A DNA stretch of 64,000 nucleotides from Legionella steelei (GCF_001468005.1 NZ_LNYY01000019.1:1042188-1106187); one strand, 5' to 3'; counted from the first letter of the stretch, positions 18,763-30,801 are shown. Notes: generated by a model from the letters alone, not told the origin. Translations and numbers: made by a program.

Positions 18763-19476
18763 TCACTCACTGTCATTTATTGGACGAACAATAACTGTTG
18801 TACCCCTAAAATTATTTCGTTCGCTGGATAACTCAACAAAATTCAGATTTAACCATTTAGCATCCTCGGTAAACATGCGAACACATCCATGGCTTGCTCT
18901 TACTCCTGGAATGTCTGAAGAACCATGCAATGCGAAACCTTTATGGAAAAACATGCAGAAAGGCATCTTCGCGCCACCTTTACCGATAGGGAACACATCG
19001 GACACACATTTTTCATTTTCTTTACTGAATACTCGATAAATCCCTGTTAGAGTGCGGCAAGAACGATTGGCGTCAGGACATCGATCTCTTCCTGATGAAA
19101 TTGGTCCCCATCTCACCAAATTACCTTCGGCGTCATAGGCTCCAAAAGCCAGTTTATCTTGATCGACGATAATTTGTTTTTGATGTTCATTTGGAATTTT
19201 TAGCGGGAAAGGAGAAACATCAAAAACAGTGAGGTACGTTAGATTTTTTGGAACGGCAATCACCTTACCAGTCCATAAAGGATTATAAGTACGATTGATT
19301 TTTTGGACGATATCCCGTTGCTTTTCATCCGGAAATAAGGTTTCCCAACTTTGTCCCGACTCCACCTTAATACAATTGTACTGTGGGTAACCGCATAATC
19401 CAGTGCCATAAAAATTACCAGCATGCGCAACGGCAACCATAAACATCATTAATGCAGTTGAAAGTAATTTATACAT
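18763..19476 (-). CDS. enhA: Enhanced entry protein EnhA, L,D-transpeptidase family
   Basis: This 237-residue exported protein has a signal peptide (LLSTALMMFMVAVAHA) and a YkuD (L,D-transpeptidase) domain. The catalytic motif is intact: FALHGSSDIPGVRASHGCVRMF contains the HGS and the SHGCVR with the nucleophilic Cys. The N-terminal portion (WETLFPDEKQRDIVQKINRTYNPLWTGKVIAVP) resembles a LysM-like module. ATG 19476 lies six bases after a GAGAGGGGG ribosome site and is preferred to the GTG at 19491. L,D-transpeptidases make 3-3 cross-links or attach proteins to peptidoglycan. It is the first gene of enhABC. Confidence 0.94.
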   Translation of the reverse strand: MYKLLSTALMMFMVAVAHAGNFYGTGLCGYPQYNCIKVESGQSWETLFPDEKQRDIVQKINRTYNPLWTGKVIAVPKNLTYLTVFDVSPFPLKIPNEHQKQIIVDQDKLAFGAYDAEGNLVRWGPISSGRDRCPDANRSCRTLTGIYRVFSKENEKCVSDVFPIGKGGAKMPFCMFFHKGFALHGSSDIPGVRASHGCVRMFTEDAKWLNLNFVELSSERNNFRGTTVIVRPINDSE

Positions 19477-19635
19477 ATGCCCCCCTCTCACCTTACTTTT
19501 ATTTTTTTACATGCAAGATTTGTGCTTAAATATCAATTTATTCTAATTATTATTCGAGCATATCTAATTTAAGTTTAGTACGAATACTAGAGTTTTTGCT
19601 AGGGTTATGAAGAATATTCTTGTTTAATAATAAGT

Positions 19636-19723
19636 TGCTTGGGCGGAGTGTAGTAGTACAGGGGGTTGGGGCAGAAATGGAGTTCAGTAATTCCCGGGTT
19701 CCGCATCGCTACACCCAGGCTAC
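19636..19723. repeat. Dispersed palindrome downstream of uvrC
   Basis: The right end CCCGGGTTCCGCATCGCTACACCCAGGCTAC is typical of the family. The left end GCTTGGGCGGAGTGTAG is degenerate. It lies within 12 bases of the uvrC stop. Confidence 0.5.
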
Positions 19724-19734
19724 AATTTTCATAG

Positions 19735-21591
19735 CTACACGTTTTCTCCATGAAAAAATTGAAAAATACGTTGCGCCAGATGTTCACTAATACCGGATAC
19801 TTTAGCAATTTCGTCCATGGGAGCCTTGGCAAGCTCTCGGATTCCGCCAAAACGATGCAGCAATGCTTGCCTACGTTTTGCTCCGACGCCTTCAATATCT
19901 TCAAGCGTTGAATCCAATCTCTTTTTCTGTCTTTTTTTACGGTGAGCCGTAATAGCAAACCGATGCGCCTCGTCTCGAATATGTTGGAGCAAATGCAACG
20001 CCTTGGAGTCATCGGGCAAAGTTAGCTCACGTGCCTCATGCACTAAAATCAACTTTTCCCATCCAGCTTTTCGTGAAGGCCCTTTAGCAACACCAAGTAA
20101 GAGCACTGTTGAGATCCCCAAAGATAAGAGTACTTTCTGAGCTACAGCAACTTGCCCCTTGCCTCCATCGATAATGAGCACATCCGGCAATGATTGAGCC
20201 TCTACTAAACGTTTAAAGCGACGCGTAATTGCCTGTTCCATTGCCGCATAATCATCTCCTGGAGTAATGCCTTCAATATTAAAACGTCGATATTCACTAG
20301 GACAAGGCCCTTCATGATCAAACACCACGCACGATGCCACGGTTGCTTCACCCTGGGTATGGCTGATATCAAAACACTCCATGCGTTCAATCGCCTCGTT
20401 TAATCCTAAAAATTGCTCTAACTCATGAAAACGAGATTTCATTGTGGAATGTTTTGTAACATATTCAGCCACTGAAACACGCAAATTATTAAGTGCAAAA
20501 TCCATCCAACGGGATTTTATACCACGAGGATTGACTTGGATTTTACATAACTTACCGCGTTGTTGTGATAAGACCTCTTCTAGTGATTGGTGATCAACCA
20601 AATCATGGTTAGTAATAATTAAAGCAGGGATTTTCTCTGGGCTATCCAAATAATAGAATCCTACAAATGCATCAAAAGTTTGTTGCCACAAATCATCCAT
20701 ATTGAATTCATCATCCAAACCTTTTTGCGGCACGGAAGGAAAATAACTATGGCTTGCTAATACTTGGCCTTCACGGATTGTCGCACACTGAACGCAGGCA
20801 AAACCGGGACTTACCTCAATTGCAATAGCATCTGCATCACCGCGCAACTGTAAAATACCCTGTTGTTCTTGCACCAAACGTAAACTTTTAATTTGATCCC
20901 GCAAAAGTGCAGCCTCTTCAAAATTCAATTCACTTACTGCTTTGTCCATTCGCTTGGCAAGTTCATCGAGAATTAATTGAGACTTCCCTTGTAAAAATCG
21001 CATGGCATCGTGCACTGAGCGTTTGTAATTTTCTGGAGTGATATAATTGACACAAGGTGCTGTGCATCGTTTGATTTGATATTGCAAACAAGGTCTTGAA
21101 CGGGCATTAAAATAACTGTCTCGACAGTTACGAATTTTAAAAACCTTTTGAATCGTTACTATAGTTTCTTTTACCGCGGCACTACTAGGATAAGGACCAA
21201 AAAAATCCCCTGCAAGAGGCTTTTTCTTAGAGCGATAGCTTTCAATTCGTGGAAAATCAGGATGATTGGAAAGATGGATGTAGGGATAGGATTTATCATC
21301 TCGCAACAAAACATTGTATTTTGGCTTTAATGTCTTAATCAGATTGCTTTCCAATAATAAAGCTTCTGTTTCACTGCGCGTCACAGAAATTTCTATAGAG
21401 ACAATTTGGCTCACCAAAGAACGTGTTTTAATACCCGTATTTTGTTTATTAAAATAACTCGTGACCCGTTTTTTTAGATTGGATGCTTTTCCTACGTAAA
21501 GAACAGTACCTGCTTCATCCAACATACGATAAACACCGGGTTCATTAGGCAGCTTAGTAAGGAACAACGCTAATTCAGTAGAAATATTCAT
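19735..21591 (-). CDS. uvrC: UvrABC excinuclease subunit C
   Basis: This 618-residue protein makes both incisions in nucleotide excision repair. The N-terminal GIY-YIG nuclease is present ([30 protein letters not shown]), followed by the UvrB-binding segment ([20 protein letters not shown]), the RNase H-like endonuclease ([25 protein letters not shown] and [10 protein letters not shown]) and tandem helix-hairpin-helix motifs at the C-terminus ([23 protein letters not shown] and [17 protein letters not shown]). Length is typical. It lies downstream of letA on the same strand, the same arrangement as gacA-uvrC in other Gammaproteobacteria, with a palindromic repeat in the 145-base gap. Confidence 0.97.
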   Translation of the reverse strand: MNISTELALFLTKLPNEPGVYRMLDEAGTVLYVGKASNLKKRVTSYFNKQNTGIKTRSLVSQIVSIEISVTRSETEALLLESNLIKTLKPKYNVLLRDDKSYPYIHLSNHPDFPRIESYRSKKKPLAGDFFGPYPSSAAVKETIVTIQKVFKIRNCRDSYFNARSRPCLQYQIKRCTAPCVNYITPENYKRSVHDAMRFLQGKSQLILDELAKRMDKAVSELNFEEAALLRDQIKSLRLVQEQQGILQLRGDADAIAIEVSPGFACVQCATIREGQVLASHSYFPSVPQKGLDDEFNMDDLWQQTFDAFVGFYYLDSPEKIPALIITNHDLVDHQSLEEVLSQQRGKLCKIQVNPRGIKSRWMDFALNNLRVSVAEYVTKHSTMKSRFHELEQFLGLNEAIERMECFDISHTQGEATVASCVVFDHEGPCPSEYRRFNIEGITPGDDYAAMEQAITRRFKRLVEAQSLPDVLIIDGGKGQVAVAQKVLLSLGISTVLLLGVAKGPSRKAGWEKLILVHEARELTLPDDSKALHLLQHIRDEAHRFAITAHRKKRQKKRLDSTLEDIEGVGAKRRQALLHRFGGIRELAKAPMDEIAKVSGISEHLAQRIFQFFHGENV

Positions 21592-21643
21592 GTAGTAATA
21601 ATAGCAATGATTTTTGATCTAAATAATGGTGTTTGGATGCTTT

Positions 21644-21724
21644 GTAGCCTGGATGCAGCGTAGCGGAACTCGGGAGCACCGCTGCTAGGTAAAACCCGGG
21701 TTCCGCTACGCTGCACCCAGGCTA
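21644..21724. repeat. Dispersed palindrome between letA and uvrC
   Basis: GTAGCCTGGATGCAGCGTAGCGGAA and the complementary TTCCGCTACGCTGCACCCAGGCTA form a long imperfect stem around an internal loop. This is one of the most complete copies. It may modulate read-through from letA into uvrC. Confidence 0.75.
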
Positions 21725-21736
21725 GACAAACACCTT

Positions 21737-22396
21737 TTAATCTTCTGATGCCAGATCAATAGGATTTTCTATAATTCCATGCTTCAGAGCTAAATAAGTA
21801 AGCTCTACATCATTTTTAATGCCTAATTTTTCAAATGTACGATAGCGATAACCATTAATAGTTTTAGTACTAAGGAACAATCGGTCGCTAATTTCTTGAA
21901 CATTCATGCCACTAGTAATCATCAACATGACTTGCATTTCACGTTCAGATAATACATCAAAAGGTGAACCTTGTACTTCTTCCAGGCTGTTGATCGCCAT
22001 TTTCTGAGCAATTTCAGCACTGAGATACCTTTCTCCTTTGGCAACTTTACGTATCGCAGCAGCCATTTCTTCAGCACCGGACTCTTTTGTCAGATAGCCC
22101 ATGGCACCCAATTGCAACACACGAGTAGGCAACACATCAGAACACATTGCAGTGACAGCAATAACCTTAACGTGGGGATTTGATTTTTTCAAACGGCGAG
22201 TTACTTCCCAGCCATCAATTCCAGGCATTTTCATATCTAAGAGGACCACGTCAGGGGAATGTTTTTTTACTAGTGCTAAAGCTTGCTCACCGCTTTCTGC
22301 ATCAGCAACTACTTCTACATCCGACATGTCTTCGAGTAATCGTCGAATCCCCATTCTAACCAATGCATGGTCATCAACAATTAATACTTTAATCAA
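21737..22396 (-). CDS. letA: LetA/GacA-type two-component response regulator
   Basis: The 219-residue protein has an N-terminal receiver domain with DDH at residues 8-10, the phosphoacceptor Asp54 in VVLLDMKMPGIDGWE, and Thr/Lys switch residues (AVTAMCSD and TKESGAEE). The C-terminal LuxR-type helix-turn-helix reads LSEREMQVMLMITSGMNVQEISDRLFLSTKTINGYRYRTFEKLGI. Together with uvrC downstream this is the LetA of Legionella, the partner of the sensor LetS. LetA switches on the small RNAs RsmY and RsmZ, which titrate CsrA and turn on transmissive-phase traits such as motility and virulence. Neither letS nor the sRNAs is in this window. Confidence 0.95.
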   Translation of the reverse strand: MIKVLIVDDHALVRMGIRRLLEDMSDVEVVADAESGEQALALVKKHSPDVVLLDMKMPGIDGWEVTRRLKKSNPHVKVIAVTAMCSDVLPTRVLQLGAMGYLTKESGAEEMAAAIRKVAKGERYLSAEIAQKMAINSLEEVQGSPFDVLSEREMQVMLMITSGMNVQEISDRLFLSTKTINGYRYRTFEKLGIKNDVELTYLALKHGIIENPIDLASED

Positions 22397-22537
22397 ATAA
22401 TGCTCCTTGACATACGACAGCCAATGAACAAACAGTTGCTCGATGTTAACAAGACTGGCTGCTCATTACAATATACATACCTTTTCTAGATGAGCTATTA
22501 CTTAAATATCCTAAAACTCATGGGAAAAAGGGATCGA

Positions 22538-23356
22538 TTAACATGCTCGAATATGAATATTAGGGTTATTTGGATCCACCTTAAACAGTGGTGGAAACTC
22601 CCCTAACTCCCGAGTTCGAGCCAAGAGTTTACCTATATCCGATAAAACAAAATCATACAAAACCTGGTAATCACTAATCACAAAATAAACTGGTTGTAAC
22701 ATGTCAATACGATAGGGCATACGAAATGCCGCTATTGGTTCAAACATCGCTCTAAGCGGAATATCGCTTTCAACGCTATATACTGTTTCACTAATCGAAG
22801 ACAGTATCCCACCGCCATAAGCGCGCAAGCCATTCACGCTTTTAATCAAACCAAACTCAACAGTAAACCAAAACATCCGTTGCAATAAGGGCCAATCAGA
22901 CTCAGGGAAAGTTAGTACTTTCCGAGCATAATCGTAAACAAACTCTGCATAAACCTTGTCCGTCAACATGGGACAATGACCAAAAACCTCATGAAAAAGA
23001 TCAGGCTCTTTTACATAATTCAATTCTTCTTCATTACGAATAAACGTAGCCACGGGGAAATGTTTTGTTGCCAATAATTCAAAAAATTCCCGAGCGGAAA
23101 TTAACGCAGCAACTGCAGACACTTGCCACCCCGTTTTTGCTTTAAGCTTTTGATTTAGATCTGGAATCTGTGGAATTGCCTGCGAATTAAGGTCTAACGT
23201 CTTTAATCCAGTTAGGAATTCATCACAAGCTCTTCCTGGTAGTAGTTTTATTTGTCGTTCAAATAAAATACTCCAAATTGAGTTTTCTTTTTCAGAATAA
23301 TTAACAAACCCTTGAGCGTCAGGAACATGCGCTACATAACGGCTTGAAAATTCCAT
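22538..23356 (-). CDS. phhA: Phenylalanine-4-hydroxylase
   Basis: The 272-residue enzyme converts phenylalanine to tyrosine with a pterin cofactor and non-haem iron. The iron ligands are present in DLFHEVFGHCPML (two histidines) and the glutamate in FWFTVEFGLIK. The C-terminal part with GGGILSSISETVYSV is typical of aromatic amino-acid hydroxylases, and the length fits the single-domain bacterial form. In Legionella phhA is linked to pyomelanin formation and iron acquisition. It is transcribed away from the CinA-like gene. Confidence 0.97.
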   Translation of the reverse strand: MEFSSRYVAHVPDAQGFVNYSEKENSIWSILFERQIKLLPGRACDEFLTGLKTLDLNSQAIPQIPDLNQKLKAKTGWQVSAVAALISAREFFELLATKHFPVATFIRNEEELNYVKEPDLFHEVFGHCPMLTDKVYAEFVYDYARKVLTFPESDWPLLQRMFWFTVEFGLIKSVNGLRAYGGGILSSISETVYSVESDIPLRAMFEPIAAFRMPYRIDMLQPVYFVISDYQVLYDFVLSDIGKLLARTRELGEFPPLFKVDPNNPNIHIRAC

Positions 23357-23490
23357 AATTTCTCCTTCATTACAAATATCGCAAAAAGCAGGTGGGATGA
23401 TGTGTAGTTATCTTAAAAAAAAACCACCTTTTTTAGTTATTAGGCAATTTGCGGATAAATGTCAACAACTATTACAGAATTTTCAAATTA

Positions 23491-23499
23491 TGCTATAAA
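23491..23499 (+). promoter_or_regulatory. Extended -10 promoter upstream of the CinA-like gene
   Basis: TGCTATAAA matches the extended -10 form TGnTATAAT and lies 35 bases before the start codon at 23534. No good -35 is visible. Confidence 0.4.
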
Positions 23500-23533
23500 A
23501 TCAAACTCATATTGAACACTAGGGAAACAGACA

Positions 23534-25741
<2,208 letters not shown>

Positions 25742-25750
25742 CTAACCAAA

Positions 25751-26032
25751 TTAGTTTGCAGCAGTTTCTTCGTTCTGCTCTGCAACTATAGTTACATATT
25801 TACGATTTTTTTCACCCTTGACAACAAATTGTACTAAACCTTCAACCAAGGCAAACAAAGTGTGATCACGGCCACAACCTACGCCAGGCCCTGGATGAAA
25901 ACGTGTACCACGTTGTCTTACAATAATTTCACCCGCATTAACAAATTGACCGCCAAAACGCTTCACGCCAAGATACTTGGGATTCGAGTCGCGGCCGTTA
26001 CGAGTACTACCACCTGCTTTCTTATGAGCCAT
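25751..26032 (-). CDS. rpmA: 50S ribosomal protein L27
   Basis: The 93-residue protein begins [31 protein letters not shown] and continues [29 protein letters not shown], the standard L27 sequence; the N-terminal tail reaches the peptidyl transferase centre. It lies 12 bases after rplU in the conserved operon. The C-terminal tail EQNEETAAN extends slightly beyond the E. coli protein. Confidence 0.98.
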   Translation of the reverse strand: MAHKKAGGSTRNGRDSNPKYLGVKRFGGQFVNAGEIIVRQRGTRFHPGPGVGCGRDHTLFALVEGLVQFVVKGEKNRKYVTIVAEQNEETAAN

Positions 26033-26044
26033 TGCTATCCTCTC

Positions 26045-26356
26045 TTACTTACTTATCGCAGTAATTTTAACTTGCGAATAATATTGTCTGTGCCCCATTT
26101 GTTTCTTGTGGTGCTTACGACGACGATACTTGATAATTTTGACTTTTTTGTGACGACCATGATCAAGCACTTCAGCTTTTACTGTTGCCTTAGCAACTAA
26201 TGGAGTGCCACAGACGATTTTATCGCCATCAGCCAACATGAGTACTTCTTTAAATTGTATTTCATTGCCAACATCTTCAGGCAGTAATTCAATTTTTAAC
26301 ACATCACCTTCCTTCACGGTGTATTGCTTACCGCCAGTTTTGATTACCGCATACAT
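26045..26356 (-). CDS. rplU: 50S ribosomal protein L21
   Basis: The 103-residue protein begins MYAVIKTGGKQYTVKEGDVLKIELLPEDVG and contains VKIIKYRRRKHHKKQMGHRQYY, typical of L21. GGAG lies eight bases before the ATG at 26356; the in-frame codon at 26407 is rejected. It heads the rplU-rpmA transcript and is divergent from rplY. Confidence 0.98.
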   Translation of the reverse strand: MYAVIKTGGKQYTVKEGDVLKIELLPEDVGNEIQFKEVLMLADGDKIVCGTPLVAKATVKAEVLDHGRHKKVKIIKYRRRKHHKKQMGHRQYYSQVKITAISK

Positions 26357-26431
26357 AATTTTTCTCCAACTCGCCTGATTGGCTATCACAAATTCATAAA
26401 GTCGCATATTCTATGAAATTATGACAATGAC

Positions 26432-26460
26432 TTCAAGTTCATTTTAAAATATTGTATACT
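26432..26460 (+). promoter_or_regulatory. Probable promoter of rplY
   Basis: TTCAAG (26432-26437) and TATACT (26455-26460) are separated by 17 bases. The -10 is a good match and the -35 is weak. Downstream, CCGGATT and AATCCGG form a stem in the leader near 26473-26500. Confidence 0.4.
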
Positions 26461-26553
26461 TCGCCACCCTTTCCGGATTTTTTAATTCATAATCCGGTGT
26501 TTAATCTGGTCGCGGATTAAATTTTGGGATTTTATAAATTTTTGGAGTATACA

Positions 26554-27216
26554 ATGTCAAACATCCTTTTAGAAGCACAAACAAGAACGGATATGGGGAA
26601 AGGTGCGAGCCGCCGCCTACGTCGTCTTGAAAATAAAGTACCTGGTGTAATTTACGGCGGCGATAAAAAGCCAATGTCAATTCATTTTCAGCATAACAAG
26701 GTAGTCAAAGCTTTAGAAACTGAAAGTATCTATTCCAGTGTTTTTGATATCACCATTGATGGCAAAGTAGAACATGTTATTTTAAAGGCATTGCAACGAC
26801 ATCCTTACAAGCCAGTTGTAATGCACATGGATTTACAACGCGTTTCCAAAACTGACATTCTGATTAAATTAGTACCGATTCATTTTATCAATGAAGACAA
26901 AGCGCCTGGTATTAAAGCTGGCGGTATTATTAACCATACCATGACTCAAGTAGAAGTTCGTTGCCAAGCAAAAGATTTACCTGAGTTTATCGCTGTAGAT
27001 ATGGCTGATGTAAAAATGGATGATGTTGTCCATCTATCTCACTTAAAATTACCTAAAGGCGTACAACTAACTGTTGATGTGACCGATGGCAGCCATGACG
27101 CTCCTGTAGTAAGCATTCACATGCCTAGAGTCAGCGCAGCAGAAGAAGAAGCAGAAGCTACAGAAGTTCCTGCATCTGATGTTCCTACTGTTAGCTCTGA
27201 AAAAGATGAAGAGTAA
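26554..27216 (+). CDS. rplY: 50S ribosomal protein L25/CTC (TL5 form)
   Basis: The protein has 220 residues from the ATG at 26554, which follows TGGAG at ten bases. It begins MSNILLEAQTRTDMGKGASRRLRRLENKVPGVIYGG, the L25 domain that binds 5S rRNA. The C-terminal TL5 beta domain contains LVPIHFINEDKAPGIKAGGIINH. The tail is acidic and alanine-rich. This is the long CTC form and not the short E. coli L25. It heads the rplY-pth-ychF cluster. Confidence 0.96.
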   Translation: MSNILLEAQTRTDMGKGASRRLRRLENKVPGVIYGGDKKPMSIHFQHNKVVKALETESIYSSVFDITIDGKVEHVILKALQRHPYKPVVMHMDLQRVSKTDILIKLVPIHFINEDKAPGIKAGGIINHTMTQVEVRCQAKDLPEFIAVDMADVKMDDVVHLSHLKLPKGVQLTVDVTDGSHDAPVVSIHMPRVSAAEEEAEATEVPASDVPTVSSEKDEE

Positions 27217-27255
27217 TCTTTTAAGTTTGATTGAAAAAATGTAACCGTAGTAAAA

Positions 27256-27313
27256 GTAGCCTGGGTGGAGCAAAGCGAAGCCCGGGTTTCGCTCTTCGCT
27301 TCACCCAGGCTAC
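27256..27313. repeat. Dispersed palindrome between rplY and pth
   Basis: GTAGCCTGGGTGGAGCAAAGCGAA and TTCGCTCTTCGCTTCACCCAGGCTAC form a nearly complete stem. It is the cleanest copy in the window. Confidence 0.8.
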
Positions 27314-27346
27314 AAAAGCATTACAACCCTATCAAAGAGCTACACC

Positions 27347-27916
27347 ATGGCCATAAAACTTATCATCGGTTTGCGTAATCCAGGCTCAGCATATGAACAT
27401 ACTCGACATAATGCTGGTGAATGGTTAGTCTCTTCTCTAGCTCAGCGCCATAGTGCCTTTTTTAAGCTGGAAAAAAAAATGCAAGCCGAGCTGACTGATT
27501 TGGAGTTAAATCAGCACTCAACTAAGTTGGTTTTACCTACAACTTTTATGAATCATAGTGGCCAACCAACCCGACTTATTAGTCAATTTTACCGAATTGC
27601 ACCTGCAGAAATATTGGTTGTGCATGATGAGCTGGATTTACCCCCAGGACGCATTAAACTTAAAACAGGTGGGGGTCATGGTGGTCATAATGGCTTAAGA
27701 GATATAATAGCTCAATTAGGTAGCGCAGAATTTCACCGTTTACGCATAGGAATTGGTCATCCAGGCCACAGAGACTTAGTTCATCAATTTGTGCTCAGTA
27801 GACCCTCAGCACAAGACAGACAGTTAATTTATGACGCAATTGATAGAGGCATAGCAGTAATGCCTTCCGTATTCTCAGGTGATTTAGCCAGAGCAATGAA
27901 TCAATTGAATGTATAG
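27347..27916 (+). CDS. pth: Peptidyl-tRNA hydrolase
   Basis: The 189-residue enzyme recycles tRNA from stalled peptidyl-tRNA. The catalytic and binding residues are visible: IIGLRNPGSAYEHTRHNAGEWLV holds the active-site Asn and His, MNHSGQP the second Asn region, and VVHDELDLPPGRIKLKTGGGHGGHNGLRDI the Asp and the glycine-rich loop. The length is typical. It follows rplY and precedes ychF, the usual order. Confidence 0.97.
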   Translation: MAIKLIIGLRNPGSAYEHTRHNAGEWLVSSLAQRHSAFFKLEKKMQAELTDLELNQHSTKLVLPTTFMNHSGQPTRLISQFYRIAPAEILVVHDELDLPPGRIKLKTGGGHGGHNGLRDIIAQLGSAEFHRLRIGIGHPGHRDLVHQFVLSRPSAQDRQLIYDAIDRGIAVMPSVFSGDLARAMNQLNV

Positions 27917-27999
27917 GCACTGTTACCCACAATGCAAAAGTCCTAATATAGGAATGTAGCGTAACAGTTGGTATAGTTTTAACAATAGAGGTACTACAC

Positions 28000-29091
28000 A
28001 TGGGATTTAAATGTGGCATCGTGGGCTTGCCCAATGTTGGTAAATCAACACTGTTCAACGCACTCACCAAAGCAGGTATTGAAGCGGCAAACTATCCTTT
28101 TTGCACGATTGAACCCAATGTCGGAATAGTTACTGTTCCGGATCCTCGTCTTGACGCTTTAAGTGACATAGTAAAACCACAACAAGTACTACCAGCAACC
28201 ATGCAATTTGTTGATATTGCAGGTATTGTCAAAGGAGCATCCAAAGGCGAAGGTCTAGGCAATCAGTTTTTAGCAAACATTCGTGAAACCGATGCGATTG
28301 CGCATGTAGTCCGTTGTTTTGAAAATACAGATGTCGTTCATGTGGAAGGTCAGGTTCATCCACTGAGTGACATCGAAGTCATTAATACTGAACTCGCTTT
28401 AGCAGATATGGAAACTCTTGAAAAAGCCATATTAAAAGCAGGAAAAAACAGCCGTAGTGGCAATAAAGAAGCAATTTTTGAAATGAAAACCCTGGAAAAA
28501 ATCAAGGCGCATCTTGATGAGGGACATCCTGTTCGTACTCTTGAATTGAGTACTGAAGAAGAGCCTATCGCGCGTCGTCTTTTTTTACTCACAGCGAAAC
28601 CCGTCCTTTACATTGCAAATGTCGATGACAATGGCTATGAAAATAATCCTTTACTAGAGCAAGTTCGTAATTTAGCAATGCAAGAAAAAGCCAGCATTGT
28701 TGCTTTATGTGCTGCAACTGAAGCAGAGTTAGTTGAGTTGGATGAAGCTGATCGCCAAGAGTTTATGGAAGACTTAGGTTTAAGTGAACCTGGATTACAT
28801 CGCGTGATTCGTGCAGGTTATGAATTGTTAGGGTTACAAACGTATTTTACTGCTGGAGTTAAAGAAGTCAGAGCATGGACAATTTCTAAAGGGGCTACCG
28901 CACCTCAAGCAGCAGGCGTTATCCATTCAGACTTTGAAAAAGGCTTTATTCGCGCAGAAGTCATCGCATACGATGCATTCATCTCCTGTAAAGGAGAACA
29001 AGGTGCGAAGGAGGCAGGAAAATTACGTCTGGAAGGTAAAGAGTACATCGTTTGTGATGGCGATGTAATGCATTTTCGATTTAATGTATAA
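28000..29091 (+). CDS. ychF: Ribosome-binding ATPase YchF
   Basis: The 363-residue protein starts [40 protein letters not shown], with the P-loop and the [20 protein letters not shown] switch region, and ends with a TGS domain ([42 protein letters not shown]). It is an ATPase of the Obg family that binds ribosomes and dampens oxidative-stress responses. AGAGG lies upstream of the ATG. It is the third gene of rplY-pth-ychF. Confidence 0.97.
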   Translation: MGFKCGIVGLPNVGKSTLFNALTKAGIEAANYPFCTIEPNVGIVTVPDPRLDALSDIVKPQQVLPATMQFVDIAGIVKGASKGEGLGNQFLANIRETDAIAHVVRCFENTDVVHVEGQVHPLSDIEVINTELALADMETLEKAILKAGKNSRSGNKEAIFEMKTLEKIKAHLDEGHPVRTLELSTEEEPIARRLFLLTAKPVLYIANVDDNGYENNPLLEQVRNLAMQEKASIVALCAATEAELVELDEADRQEFMEDLGLSEPGLHRVIRAGYELLGLQTYFTAGVKEVRAWTISKGATAPQAAGVIHSDFEKGFIRAEVIAYDAFISCKGEQGAKEAGKLRLEGKEYIVCDGDVMHFRFNV

Positions 29092-29227
29092 GCCAAAGTT
29101 AAGGCCCGAACTTAGAAGAGAAATCTTGAACTTTGCTCAGATGTACTTACAAGTTAAGCCTACTTTTACTTGACAATACGTAGGTACAAACCTTAGCATT
29201 TGCTGATTGAATCGTAGAGGACAAACA

Positions 29228-30196
29228 ATGTCGATTGACAGTATACGCGCGCTGGTTAGTGACGATTTTAATGCAGTTAATACTCTAATTGTGAATAAAA
29301 TTGAATCGCAAATCGGCTTAATTGATGATATGTCCCATCACATCATAGAAAGTGGCGGTAAAAGGCTACGGCCATTGTTGGTTCTTTTAGCAAGTAATGC
29401 ATGTGGCTATCAAGGTAATGAACATATTATATTGGCTGCTATGGTGGAATTTTTCCATACAGCCACACTACTCCACGACGACGTCATTGACGAGTCTACA
29501 TTAAGAAGAGGACGTCAGACCGCAAACGACATCTGGGGTAGCAAAGCAAGCATTCTAGTGGGCGATTATCTTTTTACTCAATCTATCGAACTCATCGTTG
29601 ACTCCGGAAATCCAGAAGTACTTAAGCTTTTTGCCAGTACCGCACTTGAGATCAGCTGTGGTGAAGTAAAACAGTTATCGAATCGTCATAACCCGGCACT
29701 AACATTTGATGAATATTTTGATGTAATTCGTGCAAAAACAGCTCTTTTATTTGCAGCTGCTGCCTGTATAGGCCCAATCATCAGCAAAGCCTCCAAGGAA
29801 ATGCAAGACAGCCTCTATGCCTATGGCCTGCACTTAGGTAATGCGTTTCAACTGATAGATGATGCTCTGGATTATTGTTCTGATGCCAAAACTATCGGCA
29901 AAAATATTGGGGACGATTTGGCAGATGGGAAAGCCACATTACCTTTAATTCATGCATTACAACATGGTACTGAGCGACAAAAACAACAAATCATAGAAAG
30001 CCTGAAAAAAGGCAGTTTGGACTTTTTACCTGATATTCTGGTAGCTCTTGAGGAAACAAAAGCAATAGAATATACCAAGAACATTGCAGCTCAAGAAGTC
30101 GACAAAGCATTATCCGCGTTGATGATATTACCCGAGACCAAGTATAAACAGGCACTTATCAATTTGGCTGAATTCGCTTTACAAAGAAGCTATTGA
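29228..30196 (+). CDS. ispB: Octaprenyl diphosphate synthase-type polyprenyl synthetase
   Basis: The 322-residue enzyme matches IspB in length and makes the polyprenyl tail of ubiquinone from FPP and IPP. Both Asp-rich motifs are present: LLHDDVIDESTLRRG and FQLIDDALDY, along with SGGKRLRPLLVLLAS and DDLADGKATLPLI. The ATG at 29228 follows AGAGGA by eight bases and is preferred to the codon at 29207. It is usually near rplU-rpmA-obgE, as here. Chain length cannot be fixed from sequence alone, so octaprenyl is the default call. Confidence 0.92.
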   Translation: MSIDSIRALVSDDFNAVNTLIVNKIESQIGLIDDMSHHIIESGGKRLRPLLVLLASNACGYQGNEHIILAAMVEFFHTATLLHDDVIDESTLRRGRQTANDIWGSKASILVGDYLFTQSIELIVDSGNPEVLKLFASTALEISCGEVKQLSNRHNPALTFDEYFDVIRAKTALLFAAAACIGPIISKASKEMQDSLYAYGLHLGNAFQLIDDALDYCSDAKTIGKNIGDDLADGKATLPLIHALQHGTERQKQQIIESLKKGSLDFLPDILVALEETKAIEYTKNIAAQEVDKALSALMILPETKYKQALINLAEFALQRSY

Positions 30197-30201
30197 TTGC
30201 A

Positions 30202-30290
30202 GTAGTCTGGGTGTAACCCAACGACACCAGGATTAAGAGAAGTTTTTTGATACCTGAAAACCTGTGGGTTACGGCTTGCCTTCACCCAGC
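30202..30290. repeat. Dispersed palindrome just before tRNA-Pro
   Basis: GTAGTCTGGGTGTAACCCA at the left and TGGGTTACGGCTTGCCTTCACCCAGC at the right form an imperfect stem. It abuts the first base of the tRNA gene. Confidence 0.6.
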
Positions 30291-30291
30291 A

Positions 30292-30368
30292 CGGAGTGTA
30301 GCTCAGCCTGGTAGAGCACTGCCTTCGGGAGGCAGGGGTCGCAGGTTCAATTCCTGTCACTCCGACCA
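30292..30368 (+). tRNA. tRNA-Pro (anticodon CGG)
   Basis: The 77-base sequence folds as a full cloverleaf. The acceptor stem is CGGAGTG/CACTCCG followed by encoded ACCA, with D stem GCTC/GAGC, anticodon stem CTGCC/GGCAG around TTCGGGA, and T arm GCAGG-TTCAATT-CCTGT. The loop gives anticodon CGG, reading CCG (proline). It marks the left boundary of an accessory region. Confidence 0.96.
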
Positions 30369-30522
30369 TATAAATCAAAGGGTTATGCAATTCGCCTTTA
30401 AAAAATTTTATAGGGTGTTTACAGAGTGCAATTTTAATGGGTCTTGGTGCTGAAATTTTCTGCAAATGGTGCCTCTATTAAAAAAATGTTTAGTCTGCTT
30501 CTAATTCAATATGAACTTCTAA

Positions 30523-30783
30523 ATCTATTTCAAATCTCGATTTACTGCTATAGACGTTCGACTATATGGGTGGTATAGACCATCACTGCTCGATAATCAG
30601 CAAATTAAACGTATGATTGAAATGTACAACGAACAAAAAAATACAGTGGCTGAAATTTGTAAGATTTATGAAATTAGAAATCCATTGTTTTATAATTATT
30701 TAAAAAGACAACAACCAGAGAAGAAGATAACTAACTTACAAAAAATTCGTGGAAATGTAGGCTATAATTTCAGTATTTGCTAA
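30523..30783 (+). pseudogene. Resolvase/invertase-like helix-turn-helix remnant
   Basis: This open stretch has no proper start. Its C-terminal part LLDNQQIKRMIEMYNEQKNTVAEICKIYEIRNPLFYNYLKRQ resembles the DNA-binding end of serine recombinases (IAEICRLYGVSRATLYRYL type). No catalytic recombinase domain is found upstream, so it is a remnant at most. It starts about 150 bases after the tRNA-Pro gene, a common integration site. A helix-turn-helix of a transposase orfA is an alternative. Confidence 0.5.
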
Positions 30784-30801
30784 AACTTGGTAGTATAGAC
30801 C

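Noticed and set aside
19605-20012. 135-codon frame over the 3' end of uvrC
   Set aside because: It overlaps the conserved helix-hairpin-helix end of UvrC in another frame and runs into the dispersed repeat.
30344-30368. tRNA-Pro 3' end as an att site with a second copy downstream
   Set aside because: I looked for a repeat of the T arm and acceptor end in the following 30 kb and saw none, so no right boundary can be assigned.
30190-30465. Open frame antisense to the tRNA-Pro gene encoding VTGIEPATPASRRQCSTRLSYTP
   Set aside because: This peptide pattern is a known false prediction made by the complement of tRNA genes. The tRNA cloverleaf explains the sequence.
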